A stretch of DNA of 56,836 bases, taken from contig JAGVVV010000004.1 of the NCBI GenBank assembly GCA_018304615.1, forward strand, positions 1-56,836. The letters run 5' to 3'. Origin of the DNA: Candidatus Aenigmatarchaeota archaeon (GTDB lineage: Archaea > Aenigmatarchaeota > Aenigmatarchaeia > CG10238-14 > SCSR01). This document shows, piece after piece, positions 48,901 through 56,038 of the stretch (positions are counted from its first letter, which is position 1; the number at the start of each line of letters is the position of its first letter). Below the pieces are notes generated by a model that did not search any database, was not told the origin of the DNA, and worked only from the letters and a program-made list of their open reading frames with translations. Both the position numbers and the translations under genes were made by a program.

Positions 48901-49566
48901 TTAGATTAGTTTCAATAAGGTTTCCAATGATTCATGATAGGCAAACCCAAATCGAGGATTTAATTTTGTAAAAGTTCCTACTAATTCAGCTTCTGTTTCT
49001 TTAGTAGTTAGAGCAAAAAAGAAATCAATTACTTGACATTCCGATTTCAATGCAGCATCAATGTCTGAAGCTTTGTTACTAACAACAACCCTAGGCAAGA
49101 AAGGAGACGCATTTAGTAATTCGGCTTTTTTCCTCAACTTATCAGAATATTCCTTGCTATGAACGACTTTACCATCTTCTAAAACAGAATATCCATGAAC
49201 AGATTCAATATAATCCACAGATACAGAATCTCTTTCCAGAATTGTTAAGATAACTTTCGGATGTTCGCTTGTCCATATGACATTTTTATAACCATGCTCA
49301 TTCACACCAGTAATGACTTTTCTTGCTACATCAGACACTCTTGAATTTTCATCACTCAACGTGAGTTCTTGATACTTTTCAAGGAATTTGCTTCTTTCTC
49401 CTACTGGCCTACTGAGGTCGTATTTAAAATCAGGTCCAACTGCAGCTTCGGCAGCAGTCAGATGTGCGGCATAATTTGTATTTCCAATCAGGCACCCATG
49501 AAAATTAAAGAAAACTGCATTGGGGTATTTTTCTTCTGTGAGTTCACTTTCTACGAGGGTCATCAT
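48901..49566 (-). CDS. HAD-like protein with a degenerate first motif
   Basis: The protein has 221 residues. 'NAVFFNFHGCLIG' occupies the place of motif I ('FDxDGTL') but has Asn and His where the two Asp should be, so the nucleophile is missing. 'VSNKASDIDAAL' resembles motif IV ('GDxxxDIxAA') with Asn for Asp, and 'WTSEHP' sits at motif II. It is likely a catalytically dead HAD relative, perhaps a regulator or binding protein. The call rests on the motif spacing. Confidence 0.55.
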   Translation of the reverse strand: MMTLVESELTEEKYPNAVFFNFHGCLIGNTNYAAHLTAAEAAVGPDFKYDLSRPVGERSKFLEKYQELTLSDENSRVSDVARKVITGVNEHGYKNVIWTSEHPKVILTILERDSVSVDYIESVHGYSVLEDGKVVHSKEYSDKLRKKAELLNASPFLPRVVVSNKASDIDAALKSECQVIDFFFALTTKETEAELVGTFTKLNPRFGFAYHESLETLLKLI

Positions 49567-49599
49567 AAAGTAATTAAATATTAAAGATTTAAGAGTTAA

Positions 49600-49646
49600 G
49601 TGCTCCTAACGTGCAGTGCATCAGGTTCAGATTTCGAGGAGCATTT
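49600..49646 (+). repeat. Fragment of the spacer repeat head with inverted ends
   Basis: GTGCTCCTAACGTGCAGTGC matches the head of the repeat family. TGCTCC and GGAGCA form the ends of a stem. No TTTACAG palindrome follows. It lies upstream of the degenerate-HAD gene. Confidence 0.5.
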
Positions 49647-49655
49647 AAAGAAAGC

Positions 49656-50165
49656 TTAATAGACATGAAAAATTCTCTTGATTGTTGTTAACCAAAAACC
49701 ATCATAGCCTGATTTTTTTGCTGCATATTCGGCTGATATTTCCTCACCTGCAAGAGGCAGGCAAATCAATCCGAGGATATAGGCTGTTGGATGGAACAGA
49801 TAAGATGAAACTCCGATAGCGACCATCGTAGAATACATTCGTTTATTATTTTTCGACATAAATCCTTCTAGCTCATGGCCGGGATAACTAGCTATTCCAA
49901 GAATCTTACTTAATCTCTTATGCTCTTTGTGAAACCTAACATGACCAAGTTCATGGGCAACTTTTACCTCAAACAATCTCCTACGTTGAAAAGTTATAGG
50001 TGATAGGTTTATTTCTATTTTTTTTTCGTTTTCTGATTTTGACCATAAAACTTCAGCCATAGTGTCAACGCCTTCAACATTATTCACCTTGAGTTCATGA
50101 TCTGAAAGGCCAAAATCATCTCTCATTTTCAAAGCAAGTTTTTGTAAATCTTCTAATGTGCTCAT
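49656..50165 (-). CDS. Zinc metallopeptidase, HELGH type (M48-like)
   Basis: The protein has 169 residues. 'VKVAHELGHVRFHKEHK' has the HExxH site. 'GEEISAEYAAKKSG' places a third ligand Glu/Asp as in M48 ('E.xAD..A'). Two hydrophobic stretches ('TMVAIGVSSYLFHPTAYILGLICLPL') give a membrane hairpin. It resembles minimal M48 or M78-like proteases. The substrate is unknown. It is followed (minus strand) by a stretch with the repeat head. Confidence 0.75.
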   Translation of the reverse strand: MSTLEDLQKLALKMRDDFGLSDHELKVNNVEGVDTMAEVLWSKSENEKKIEINLSPITFQRRRLFEVKVAHELGHVRFHKEHKRLSKILGIASYPGHELEGFMSKNNKRMYSTMVAIGVSSYLFHPTAYILGLICLPLAGEEISAEYAAKKSGYDGFWLTTIKRIFHVY

Positions 50166-50243
50166 GAATTGTTATTAAATGACAAGAATTTAAAATTTTG
50201 AATAAATATTTAGAAATTATAAATTTTCTATCAAATAGAAAAT

Positions 50244-50317
50244 TGGACCCGAAGGGATTCGAACCCTCATCTCGTGGTCCGAAGCCACGCCGGCTATCCA
50301 AGTTACCACACGGGTCC
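50244..50317 (-). tRNA. tRNA-Arg (UCG)
   Basis: Acceptor GGACCCG/CGGGTCC, anticodon arm CGTGG-CTTCGGA-CCACG with anticodon TCG, T arm GAGGG-TTCGAAT-CCCTT, discriminator A. No CCA encoded and no intron. Confidence 0.95.
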
Positions 50318-50351
50318 ATTAAATAATTCTAACTTCAGAGAATAAGAAAAC

Positions 50352-50591
50352 TCACTCGGGTGGTGAAATCTTATCGAGAATTAGTCTCCGTATTTTGTGA
50401 GGGTCGGCTTTTCCGCCAGACTTTCTCATCACTTCAGAGATCAGCTTAGTGAGAGAACTTCTCAGACCGCCCTGAATTTCAAGAAGGGCAGATGTGTTAT
50501 TGTTTATTACTTCGTCTACTATTGCTTCCAAATTTTCAGGCTCTTCCTCGAACTTTGGAATGAATTCTTCAGGTTCTTTCCTTCTAGGCAC
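50352..50591 (-). CDS. Small protein with GatB/YqeY-tail-like end
   Basis: The protein has 79 residues. The first part is acidic ('FIPKFEEEPENLEAI'). The end 'LISEVMRKSGGKADPHKIRRLILDKI' has the 'GGKADP..V..L...KL' pattern of the GatB/YqeY tRNA-binding C-terminal domain, here as a stand-alone unit. The function is unclear. It is close to tRNA-Arg and tRNA-Asn genes, which fits a tRNA link, but this is inference. Confidence 0.55.
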   Translation of the reverse strand: MPRRKEPEEFIPKFEEEPENLEAIVDEVINNNTSALLEIQGGLRSSLTKLISEVMRKSGGKADPHKIRRLILDKISPPE

Positions 50592-50632
50592 TGTTATCTA
50601 ATTCAGGAATAACCCTTCACAGATTAAAACTT

Positions 50633-51094
50633 ATGGTATTCAAAATTGAAAATGAGCATATGAAGGAAAGGCAATGTGTAAAACTGGTAGTTTATGTTTT
50701 CCTGCTTCGACATGGAAAGATACTCCTTGGAAAGAGAAAGAATATATTCGGTTATGGTCACTACTCCACTCCTGCAGGGCATATGGAAAGGGGGGAAAGC
50801 GTGATCGAATGTGCCAAAAGAGAACTGTTTGAAGAAACCGGATTGGTTGCTGACAAATTTGAATTCAGATGCGTGAGATTGATACGGCCGTACAAGATCA
50901 ACGGCGAGATGGCAGATCCTTATGTGGCATTTTGTGTCGAAGCCAAGAAATGGAAAAACGAGCCTAGGAACATAGAACCAAACAAGAATGAAGGATGGGG
51001 ATGGCACCCTTTGAATAAATTGCCCAATCCAATGTTTCCTCCGGTAAAAATGCTTGCCGAATGTAATAAGAAATCTATTCCGTTCATCGATTGA
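50633..51094 (+). CDS. NUDIX hydrolase
   Basis: The protein has 153 residues (or 144 if started at the Met at 50660). The Nudix box 'GHMERGESVIECAKRELFEETG' is intact with REL-FEETG, and a 'GHYSTPAGHM' lead. It hydrolyses nucleoside diphosphate-linked substrates, probably a housecleaning enzyme for oxidised nucleotides. It converges on asnS with a 5-nt gap. Confidence 0.88.
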   Translation: MVFKIENEHMKERQCVKLVVYVFLLRHGKILLGKRKNIFGYGHYSTPAGHMERGESVIECAKRELFEETGLVADKFEFRCVRLIRPYKINGEMADPYVAFCVEAKKWKNEPRNIEPNKNEGWGWHPLNKLPNPMFPPVKMLAECNKKSIPFID

Positions 51095-51099
51095 GAAAC

Positions 51100-52404
51100 T
51101 TATGGATAAACCCTGTTTATCAGTCTAGGAAATGGTATGGCATCTCTAATGTGATCCAATTTCAGAATCCATGTGATCAATCTTTCAATCCCAAGTCCGA
51201 ATCCTGAATGAGGGACAGTCCCGAATCTTCTGAGATCCAGATACCACGAATAATCCTTTGGGTTCAGCTTCTGTTCCTTTATCCTTTTCATCAATTGCTT
51301 GTAATCGTGAATTCTCTGACCTCCGCCTGTCAATTCCCCATATCCTTCCGGTCCGAGCAGATCTACAGACAGTGTGACATCAGTATTTTTCGGATCAGGC
51401 ATGTGATAGAACGCCTTGATCTCTTTCGGGAAGTGGGTGAGGAAGAAAGGCTTGTCAAACTTCTGCGTCAAAATCTTTTCCAGTTCGTATGTGATGTCTT
51501 GTCCTTGTTTTATCTTGACTCCTTCTTTCTTTAAAATATCAACTGCCTTTTCATGTGTGATTCTTTCAAATGGAGGATTGATTTTCAATAAAAACTCCGG
51601 ATCCCTGCCAAAATACTTCAGGATTTCAGGTTCCTCTTTCGCGAGCCTGTGAAGCAAATATGTGACCAACTGCTCTTCCGTCTTCAGCAATCCTTCGAAA
51701 TCGCACCACGGCTCCTCGACTTCCAAATGCCAATACTCTGTGAGATGCCTCCTTGTCCTGGATTTTTCTGCCCTGAACGACGGGGCGATGACAAATATTT
51801 TTCCCAGCGAGGCGATTCCTGCTTCCGCATACAGCTGCCATGATTGGACCAAGTAGGCTTTCTGATCAAAATATTTCACAGGAAAAAGTGTGGATCCGCC
51901 TTCAACCGCGGCTGTAGTGAACATAGGCGTATCGAATTCCTTGAAGCCATTCTCCTTGAACCAATCTCTTACAATTTCCATGAATTTCGATCTCAGAGTA
52001 AGTATTTTCACCATCCTCTCAGTTCTCAAGTAAAACTGCCTGTTGTCAAGAAGAAAATCTGGCCCGTGTTCTTTCTTACCAATCGGGTAATCCTCATCAG
52101 CTTTCGTTTCGACTTTGGCAGAAGAAGCTGTGACTTCAAACCCTCCAGGAGATCGAGGATCTTTTCTGACTTCTCCTTCCACTTCAATCACAGATTCAAG
52201 CGGAGATTTTTCTACATCATCAAAATTTTTTTCTCCAACCTTATCTTTCTTCACAGCGCATTGGATAATTCCTGTTCCATCTCTGAGAAAAACGAAAACG
52301 ATTCCCCCAGAACTCCTCTTGTTATGGAGCCAGCCGTGTATCCTGACTTTACCGTCTTTCCCAAGAAATATTTTTTCAATATTAGTAAATTCCATATGAA
52401 TCAT
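51100..52404 (-). CDS. asnS: Asparaginyl-tRNA synthetase
   Basis: At 434 residues it has the anticodon-binding OB domain ('GKVRIHGWLHNKRSSGGIVFVFLRDGTG') and class II core motif 2 'APSFRAEKSRTRRHLTEYWHLEVE' and motif 3 'GFGLGIERLITWIL'. 'PVKYFDQKAYLVQSWQLYAEAGIASLGKIF' is the AsnRS-type feature (instead of AspRS). It charges tRNA-Asn, whose gene lies 20 nt upstream on the same strand. GAGGAG precedes either Met (52404 or 52395). Confidence 0.92.
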   Translation of the reverse strand: MIHMEFTNIEKIFLGKDGKVRIHGWLHNKRSSGGIVFVFLRDGTGIIQCAVKKDKVGEKNFDDVEKSPLESVIEVEGEVRKDPRSPGGFEVTASSAKVETKADEDYPIGKKEHGPDFLLDNRQFYLRTERMVKILTLRSKFMEIVRDWFKENGFKEFDTPMFTTAAVEGGSTLFPVKYFDQKAYLVQSWQLYAEAGIASLGKIFVIAPSFRAEKSRTRRHLTEYWHLEVEEPWCDFEGLLKTEEQLVTYLLHRLAKEEPEILKYFGRDPEFLLKINPPFERITHEKAVDILKKEGVKIKQGQDITYELEKILTQKFDKPFFLTHFPKEIKAFYHMPDPKNTDVTLSVDLLGPEGYGELTGGGQRIHDYKQLMKRIKEQKLNPKDYSWYLDLRRFGTVPHSGFGLGIERLITWILKLDHIRDAIPFPRLINRVYP

Positions 52405-52423
52405 TTCTCCTCTGAAATAAAAA

Positions 52424-52500
52424 TGGCTGCGGAGGTGGGTATCGAACCCACATCATCGAGGTAACAGCTCGATATGCTGACCAGTTGGCACCACTCCGCT
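52424..52500 (-). tRNA. tRNA-Asn (GUU) next to its synthetase
   Basis: Anticodon arm TCGAG-CTGTTAC-CTCGA gives GTT. D stem GTGC/GCAT and T arm GTGGG-TTCGATA-CCCAC. The acceptor is AGCGGAG/CTCCGCA with an A1.A72 mismatch, then G73 and an encoded CCA. TTTTT follows the CCA. The asnS start lies 20 nt further on. Confidence 0.88.
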
Positions 52501-52781
52501 ATCGCAGAAACAATTCCAGAAAAAGATTCATCAGAAGACAATCGAATTTTTTTGGCGAAGATTAATTCGAGTAACAAGAAGTACGGAAATTCAGTTTCGA
52601 CAACTATTGTTTTGGCAATCGCCTTTCATTCACTTCACCGATTCTCTTATTTATCACTTCCAAGTATTTAAAATCGCTCCTCAGAGAAGTTTGGATTCCT
52701 ATTTGGTAGTAAACCTATGAACTGTAAAATATATTTTCATAGACAGAAGACCTTTTATAAACACAAAAAGAAAGGAATTTA

Positions 52782-52852
52782 TTGGGTTTAACTTAACTTA
52801 CGAACAATCTAACACATTGGGTTTAACTTAACTGCTAAATTGGGTTTGAACT
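52782..52852 (+). promoter_or_regulatory. Three direct repeats upstream of ftsZ
   Basis: TTGGGTTTAACTTAACT occurs at 52782 and 52817 and as TTGGGTTTGAACT at 52840, spaced 35 and 23 bp. The stretch 52501-52950 has no gene. These are candidate regulator sites. The function is not known. Confidence 0.5.
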
Positions 52853-52885
52853 ATCATGCTTGTTCTAGTTCTAAGAATATAATTT

Positions 52886-52943
52886 GAAAACGGCATATAA
52901 ACCGTTTTCGATGAGACAAAATATATTTTGTCGAACATAGGAG
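52886..52943 (+). promoter_or_regulatory. ftsZ promoter with two dyads and Shine-Dalgarno
   Basis: GAAAACGG and CCGTTTTC flank CATATAAA, a TATA-box candidate, at 52886-52909. About 25 nt on, GACAAAATATATTTTGTC is a perfect 18-bp palindrome (52915-52932), where transcription would start. AGGAGG lies before the ATG at 52951. A factor bound to the first dyad would cover the TATA box. Confidence 0.5.
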
Positions 52944-52950
52944 GATTAAA

Positions 52951-54096
52951 ATGGACTCAATAATTTCAAGCGCTTTGAGCAGATCTCTAGGAGACGAGAT
53001 GCCAAAAGCGTCAAGACTGGAAAATACTTCTGGTGCCACTTACTCTAATGTTGATTACTATAAACTTGCTGAGCAAGAGTTCGGCTTCTCCGTCAAGAAA
53101 GCCAAAATAGTAGTAGTCGGCTGCGGTGGTGCAGGCCAGAACGCAGTGACACGTTTGACCGAAATGGGCGTCGAAGGTGCATCGACTATTTCTTTGAACA
53201 CAGACGCCAAACACTTAGCCGTGGGAAAAGCTGATAAAAAAATTCTGATCGGGAAAGAACTCACACGTGGGCTTGGTTGTGGTGGGTATCCTGAGGTTGG
53301 AAAGAAAGCAGCAGAAGAATCTAGGAACGAGATTAAGGAATCTCTAGACGGAGCCGACCTTGTCTTTGCGATTGCAGGATTAGGTAAGGGAACCGGAACA
53401 GGTTCAGTGCCAGTAGCATGCGAGATAGCAAAATCAATGGGTGCAATAGTAATCGCTGTAGTGACCATGCCTTTCAAACTGGAAGGTTCTAGGATTTCCA
53501 AAGCTGAGGACGGACTAGCAAGTCTGAGACAAGTGACAGACACTGCTATCGTCATCGAGAACGACAAGCTTCTCAAATACGCAGGCAATATGAGCATCCA
53601 GCAGGCGTTCGCAGTAGCAGACGAACTCATAGCCCAAATGGTAAAGGGAATCACAGAGACGATCACTCTGCCTTCTCTGGTTAATCTGGACTATGCAGAC
53701 GTCAAAGCTGTAATGCACACTGGAGGAGTTGCAGCAATAGGTGTAGGTGAATCTAACAGCTCTGACAGGGCAAAGGAATCGATCACCAGAGCCCTACTCA
53801 ATCCGCTGTTGGAGGTAGACTACACAGGTGCAGCAGGTGCTCTTGTCCACATTACAGGTGGGCCAGACTTGCGATTGGACGAAGTGAATCTAATCGGTGA
53901 GACAGTAGCGCAGCACTTGGATCCGCAAGCACAAGTGTTCTGGGGTGCTAGAATCTTACCTGAATTCGAAGGTAGGGTCCAAGTCATCTCAATAATTACA
54001 GGAGTCAAATCACCATACATACTCGGACCAGTAAGTTACGAAAAACCAGTCACTAGAGAAATGAGCAAGACGTTAGGAATAGACATAATCAGATAA
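52951..54096 (+). CDS. ftsZ: Cell division protein FtsZ
   Basis: The protein has 381 residues: extended N-terminus of about 50 residues, 'GCGGAGQNA' (57-65), the tubulin-signature loop here 'GLGKGTGTG' (143-151), and T7 loop 'NLDYADV' with the catalytic Asp. It ends in a short tail 'LGIDIIR'. It polymerises with GTP to form the division ring. The second Gly of the signature is Lys (usual GGGTGTG), noted as unusual. A PRC-barrel gene and a PqqD-like gene lie 0.25-0.8 kb downstream on the other strand. Confidence 0.93.
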   Translation: MDSIISSALSRSLGDEMPKASRLENTSGATYSNVDYYKLAEQEFGFSVKKAKIVVVGCGGAGQNAVTRLTEMGVEGASTISLNTDAKHLAVGKADKKILIGKELTRGLGCGGYPEVGKKAAEESRNEIKESLDGADLVFAIAGLGKGTGTGSVPVACEIAKSMGAIVIAVVTMPFKLEGSRISKAEDGLASLRQVTDTAIVIENDKLLKYAGNMSIQQAFAVADELIAQMVKGITETITLPSLVNLDYADVKAVMHTGGVAAIGVGESNSSDRAKESITRALLNPLLEVDYTGAAGALVHITGGPDLRLDEVNLIGETVAQHLDPQAQVFWGARILPEFEGRVQVISIITGVKSPYILGPVSYEKPVTREMSKTLGIDIIR

Positions 54097-54219
54097 ATTG
54101 GAAATGGGGAGGTTGGCCTTTATAAAAAGTCAAACCACACTCTGGACAGGGCCCTCTCCCCTATTTTATTTTCTTTCAAAGAATGGTTGTCCAGCTCAAA
54201 AAAACAGGAGGCAGCCAAG

Positions 54220-54297
54220 ATGGAAGATGATGATGTTTACGATCCTCTCGTAGAGGAAGAAGAGGACGAAGACAGCGATGATCTGTTCGGTCTATAG
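54220..54297 (+). CDS. 25-residue acidic microprotein downstream of ftsZ
   Basis: 'MEDDDVYDPLVEEEEDEDSDDLFGL' with AGGAGG 9 nt before the ATG. The strong ribosome binding site and acidic run argue for real coding. The TTTATAAAAAG at about 54120 could be its own TATA box. It might bind a basic partner such as FtsZ or a DNA protein. The name is unassigned. Confidence 0.5.
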   Translation: MEDDDVYDPLVEEEEDEDSDDLFGL

Positions 54298-54337
54298 AAA
54301 AATTCATCAAAAACTATTTTTTACTACAATTATCTGT

Positions 54338-54613
54338 TCATACCCACTTTACTAAACCACTGCTAGAAAGTTTGTCAAGAATTCCGCCGATTGCTGCTTT
54401 GACTATGTCTCTGTTTCCATCTACGGCGAACACATCTACGATCTTGTCCACTTCAGTCTTTCCGTCACACTGAACCCAAACAAGAAAAGCAATCGGGTCC
54501 AGAGAATAAGTCTTGTTGGTTTCCTTATCGATGAGGGTGTATGCTTCTGCAGACTTCTCCCAGGCCATGTCCTTTATCTTCTGCGGTTTCTTGAGTTCGT
54601 CCATAAGACTCAA
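54338..54613 (-). CDS. PqqD-like (RRE-type) small protein
   Basis: The protein has 91 residues. 'AYTLIDKETNKTYSLDPIAFLVWVQCDGKTEVDKIVDVF' follows the PqqD/RRE pattern (hydrophobic strand, 'Y.L...A..VW...DG.....I'). In other systems this fold binds leader peptides of modified peptides. No radical-SAM partner is seen here. It overlaps the PRC-barrel gene by 4 nt. Confidence 0.65.
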   Translation of the reverse strand: MSLMDELKKPQKIKDMAWEKSAEAYTLIDKETNKTYSLDPIAFLVWVQCDGKTEVDKIVDVFAVDGNRDIVKAAIGGILDKLSSSGLVKWV

Positions 54614-54909
54614 ACTTGAACTGCAGCAGATTCTTCAGTCATCTCTTCTGCGGAAGTCGGGGTTGCAATGTGCTTGATTATCACTACGTCTCCAATAGCA
54701 GTGACCATCGGATAAGGAATTATGACTCCCTTCTTTCCGCCGACGGCTTTCCCTAAGAAACTTCCCCTAGCAGCTTCGATCACCAAAGATCTCACCTTGA
54801 ATCTAGAAAGATCAAACTCGAGGTCTGAAACCTTCCCTGCATAGTATCCTTTTGCAGTGAACACATCTTTGTTAAACATGTCAGCAACATTTTTCACGCT
54901 TATTGGCAT
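54610..54909 (-). CDS. PRC-barrel domain protein, candidate division factor
   Basis: The protein has 99 residues. 'ADMFNKDVFTAKGYYAGKVSDLEFDLSRFKVRSLVIEA' and 'GVIIPYPMVTAIGDVVIIK' is a PRC barrel. Archaeal PRC-barrel proteins (CdpB type) are part of the FtsZ-SepF division machinery. It is first in a two-gene operon with the PqqD-like gene, close to ftsZ. The division role is from family and location only. Confidence 0.8.
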   Translation of the reverse strand: MPISVKNVADMFNKDVFTAKGYYAGKVSDLEFDLSRFKVRSLVIEAARGSFLGKAVGGKKGVIIPYPMVTAIGDVVIIKHIATPTSAEEMTEESAAVQV

Positions 54910-54994
54910 TCGTATTCCTCCTTATAAAATTCGTCTTAAAAGAATATTAAGTTTTAAAGTATTAATAAAAGTTTCAATCACTAATCATGATTAT

Positions 54995-55090
54995 GCTGGA
55001 GTCGCCTAACCCGGTATGGCACTGGTTTGCTAAAATTTGCAAAAAACCAGCGCTCGAAAGAGCTTCGGGGTTCAAATCCCCGCTCCAGCG
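54995..55090 (+). tRNA. tRNA-Ser (GCU) with 12-nt BHB intron
   Basis: Acceptor GCTGGAG/CTCCAGC, stem CTGGT/ACCAG, anticodon GCT, class II variable arm GCTCGAAAGAGC, T arm CGGGG-TTCAAAT-CCCCG, discriminator G. The 19-nt loop holds an intron at 55033-55044. TTGC pairs with GCAA and leaves bulges TA/A and AA/A, the canonical BHB. Confidence 0.94.
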
Positions 55091-55113
55091 CCTTCAAACT
55101 TGACCGGGTGAAA

Positions 55114-55149
55114 ACCGGGTGATTTATGGAGCTGCCATAAGTTACCCGG
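55114..55149 (+). other. Hairpin after tRNA-Ser with four ACCGGGT motifs
   Basis: CCGGGTGATTTATGG pairs with CCATAAGTTACCCGG around AGCTG. A further direct copy of the motif (ACCGGGT) lies before and a further ACCCGG after. The gap between tRNA-Ser and the hydrolase gene (55091-55189) holds nothing else. It may be an operator or a structured RNA. Confidence 0.45.
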
Positions 55150-55189
55150 AAATTACCCGGAAAAATTTTTACCAAATACAAGCGATCAA

Positions 55190-55747
55190 ATGAAAAGAAA
55201 TGTTATTTTCATCCACGGAACCTATGGAAGCGGTAAAGAGAACTGGTTTCCTTGGCTGAAGAAAAAACTTGAAAGAAGTGGACACAAAGTTCTTGTTCCA
55301 AAATTCCCTACTCCTAAAGGTCAAACGCTGAGAAATTGGTTAAAGGTGTTTTCAAAATTCGATAAATTTGTAGATAATAATACAATCTTCGTGTGTCATA
55401 GTATTGGTGCCTCTTTTGTTTTAAGATACTTGGAAACAACTAAGAAGAACGTAAAAGGATGTTTCTTTGTCGCTCCATTCGTTTTTGTTTTGTGCTCTAC
55501 TGATTTGGACTATCTTTTCAAATCATTCGTTGGTGATTATGACTATAAAAAAATAAAGAAAAGATGCAACAAGTTTTTCATATTTGGTTCTGATAACGAC
55601 AAATATGTTCCTCTTGAATGGGATAAAAAATTAAAGAAGAGACTAAATGCTAAACTTTTCATTCTGAAAAACGCAGGTCACATAAACGAAGACGCAGGCT
55701 ATCTTAAATTTCCATTACTGTTTGATAAGATTAAAAAATTAAAATAA
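55190..55747 (+). CDS. RBBP9-like alpha/beta hydrolase
   Basis: The protein has 185 residues: 'VIFIHGTYGSGKENWFPWLKKKL' (oxyanion strand), nucleophile elbow 'VCHSIGASFVLRYL', acid in 'FGSDNDKYVP' and His in 'KNAGHINEDAGY'. It is a serine hydrolase of the RBBP9/YdeN family. The natural substrate is unknown. It converges with the parvulin gene (same base at the stop). Confidence 0.88.
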   Translation: MKRNVIFIHGTYGSGKENWFPWLKKKLERSGHKVLVPKFPTPKGQTLRNWLKVFSKFDKFVDNNTIFVCHSIGASFVLRYLETTKKNVKGCFFVAPFVFVLCSTDLDYLFKSFVGDYDYKKIKKRCNKFFIFGSDNDKYVPLEWDKKLKKRLNAKLFILKNAGHINEDAGYLKFPLLFDKIKKLK

Positions 55748-56023
55748 TCACTCAAGTCTTTTGATGATGTGATAACCAAATTCTGATTTAACAATTTCAG
55801 AAATCTGACCTTTTTGCAAATTGAACGCAGCTTGCTCGAAAGGTTTGACCATCATCCCTCTTCCGAACCAACCGAGATCTCCACCTCTTCTTCTGCTCCC
55901 GTCAATAGATTTTTCTGCTGCCAATTTTGCAAAATCTTCCCCCTTCTTCAATCTCTCAAGAATCTGTTGAGCATCAGTTAATTTTTCAACGAGAATGTGA
56001 GCGCATCTTATTTTTTCTGCCAT
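55748..56023 (-). CDS. Parvulin-type peptidyl-prolyl isomerase
   Basis: The protein has 91 residues: '[63 protein letters not shown]' and '[14 protein letters not shown]', the whole parvulin domain. No signal or anchor, so it is cytosolic. It speeds prolyl isomerisation during folding. Confidence 0.93.
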   Translation of the reverse strand: MAEKIRCAHILVEKLTDAQQILERLKKGEDFAKLAAEKSIDGSRRRGGDLGWFGRGMMVKPFEQAAFNLQKGQISEIVKSEFGYHIIKRLE

Positions 56024-56038
56024 GAAAATAATTGAAAG

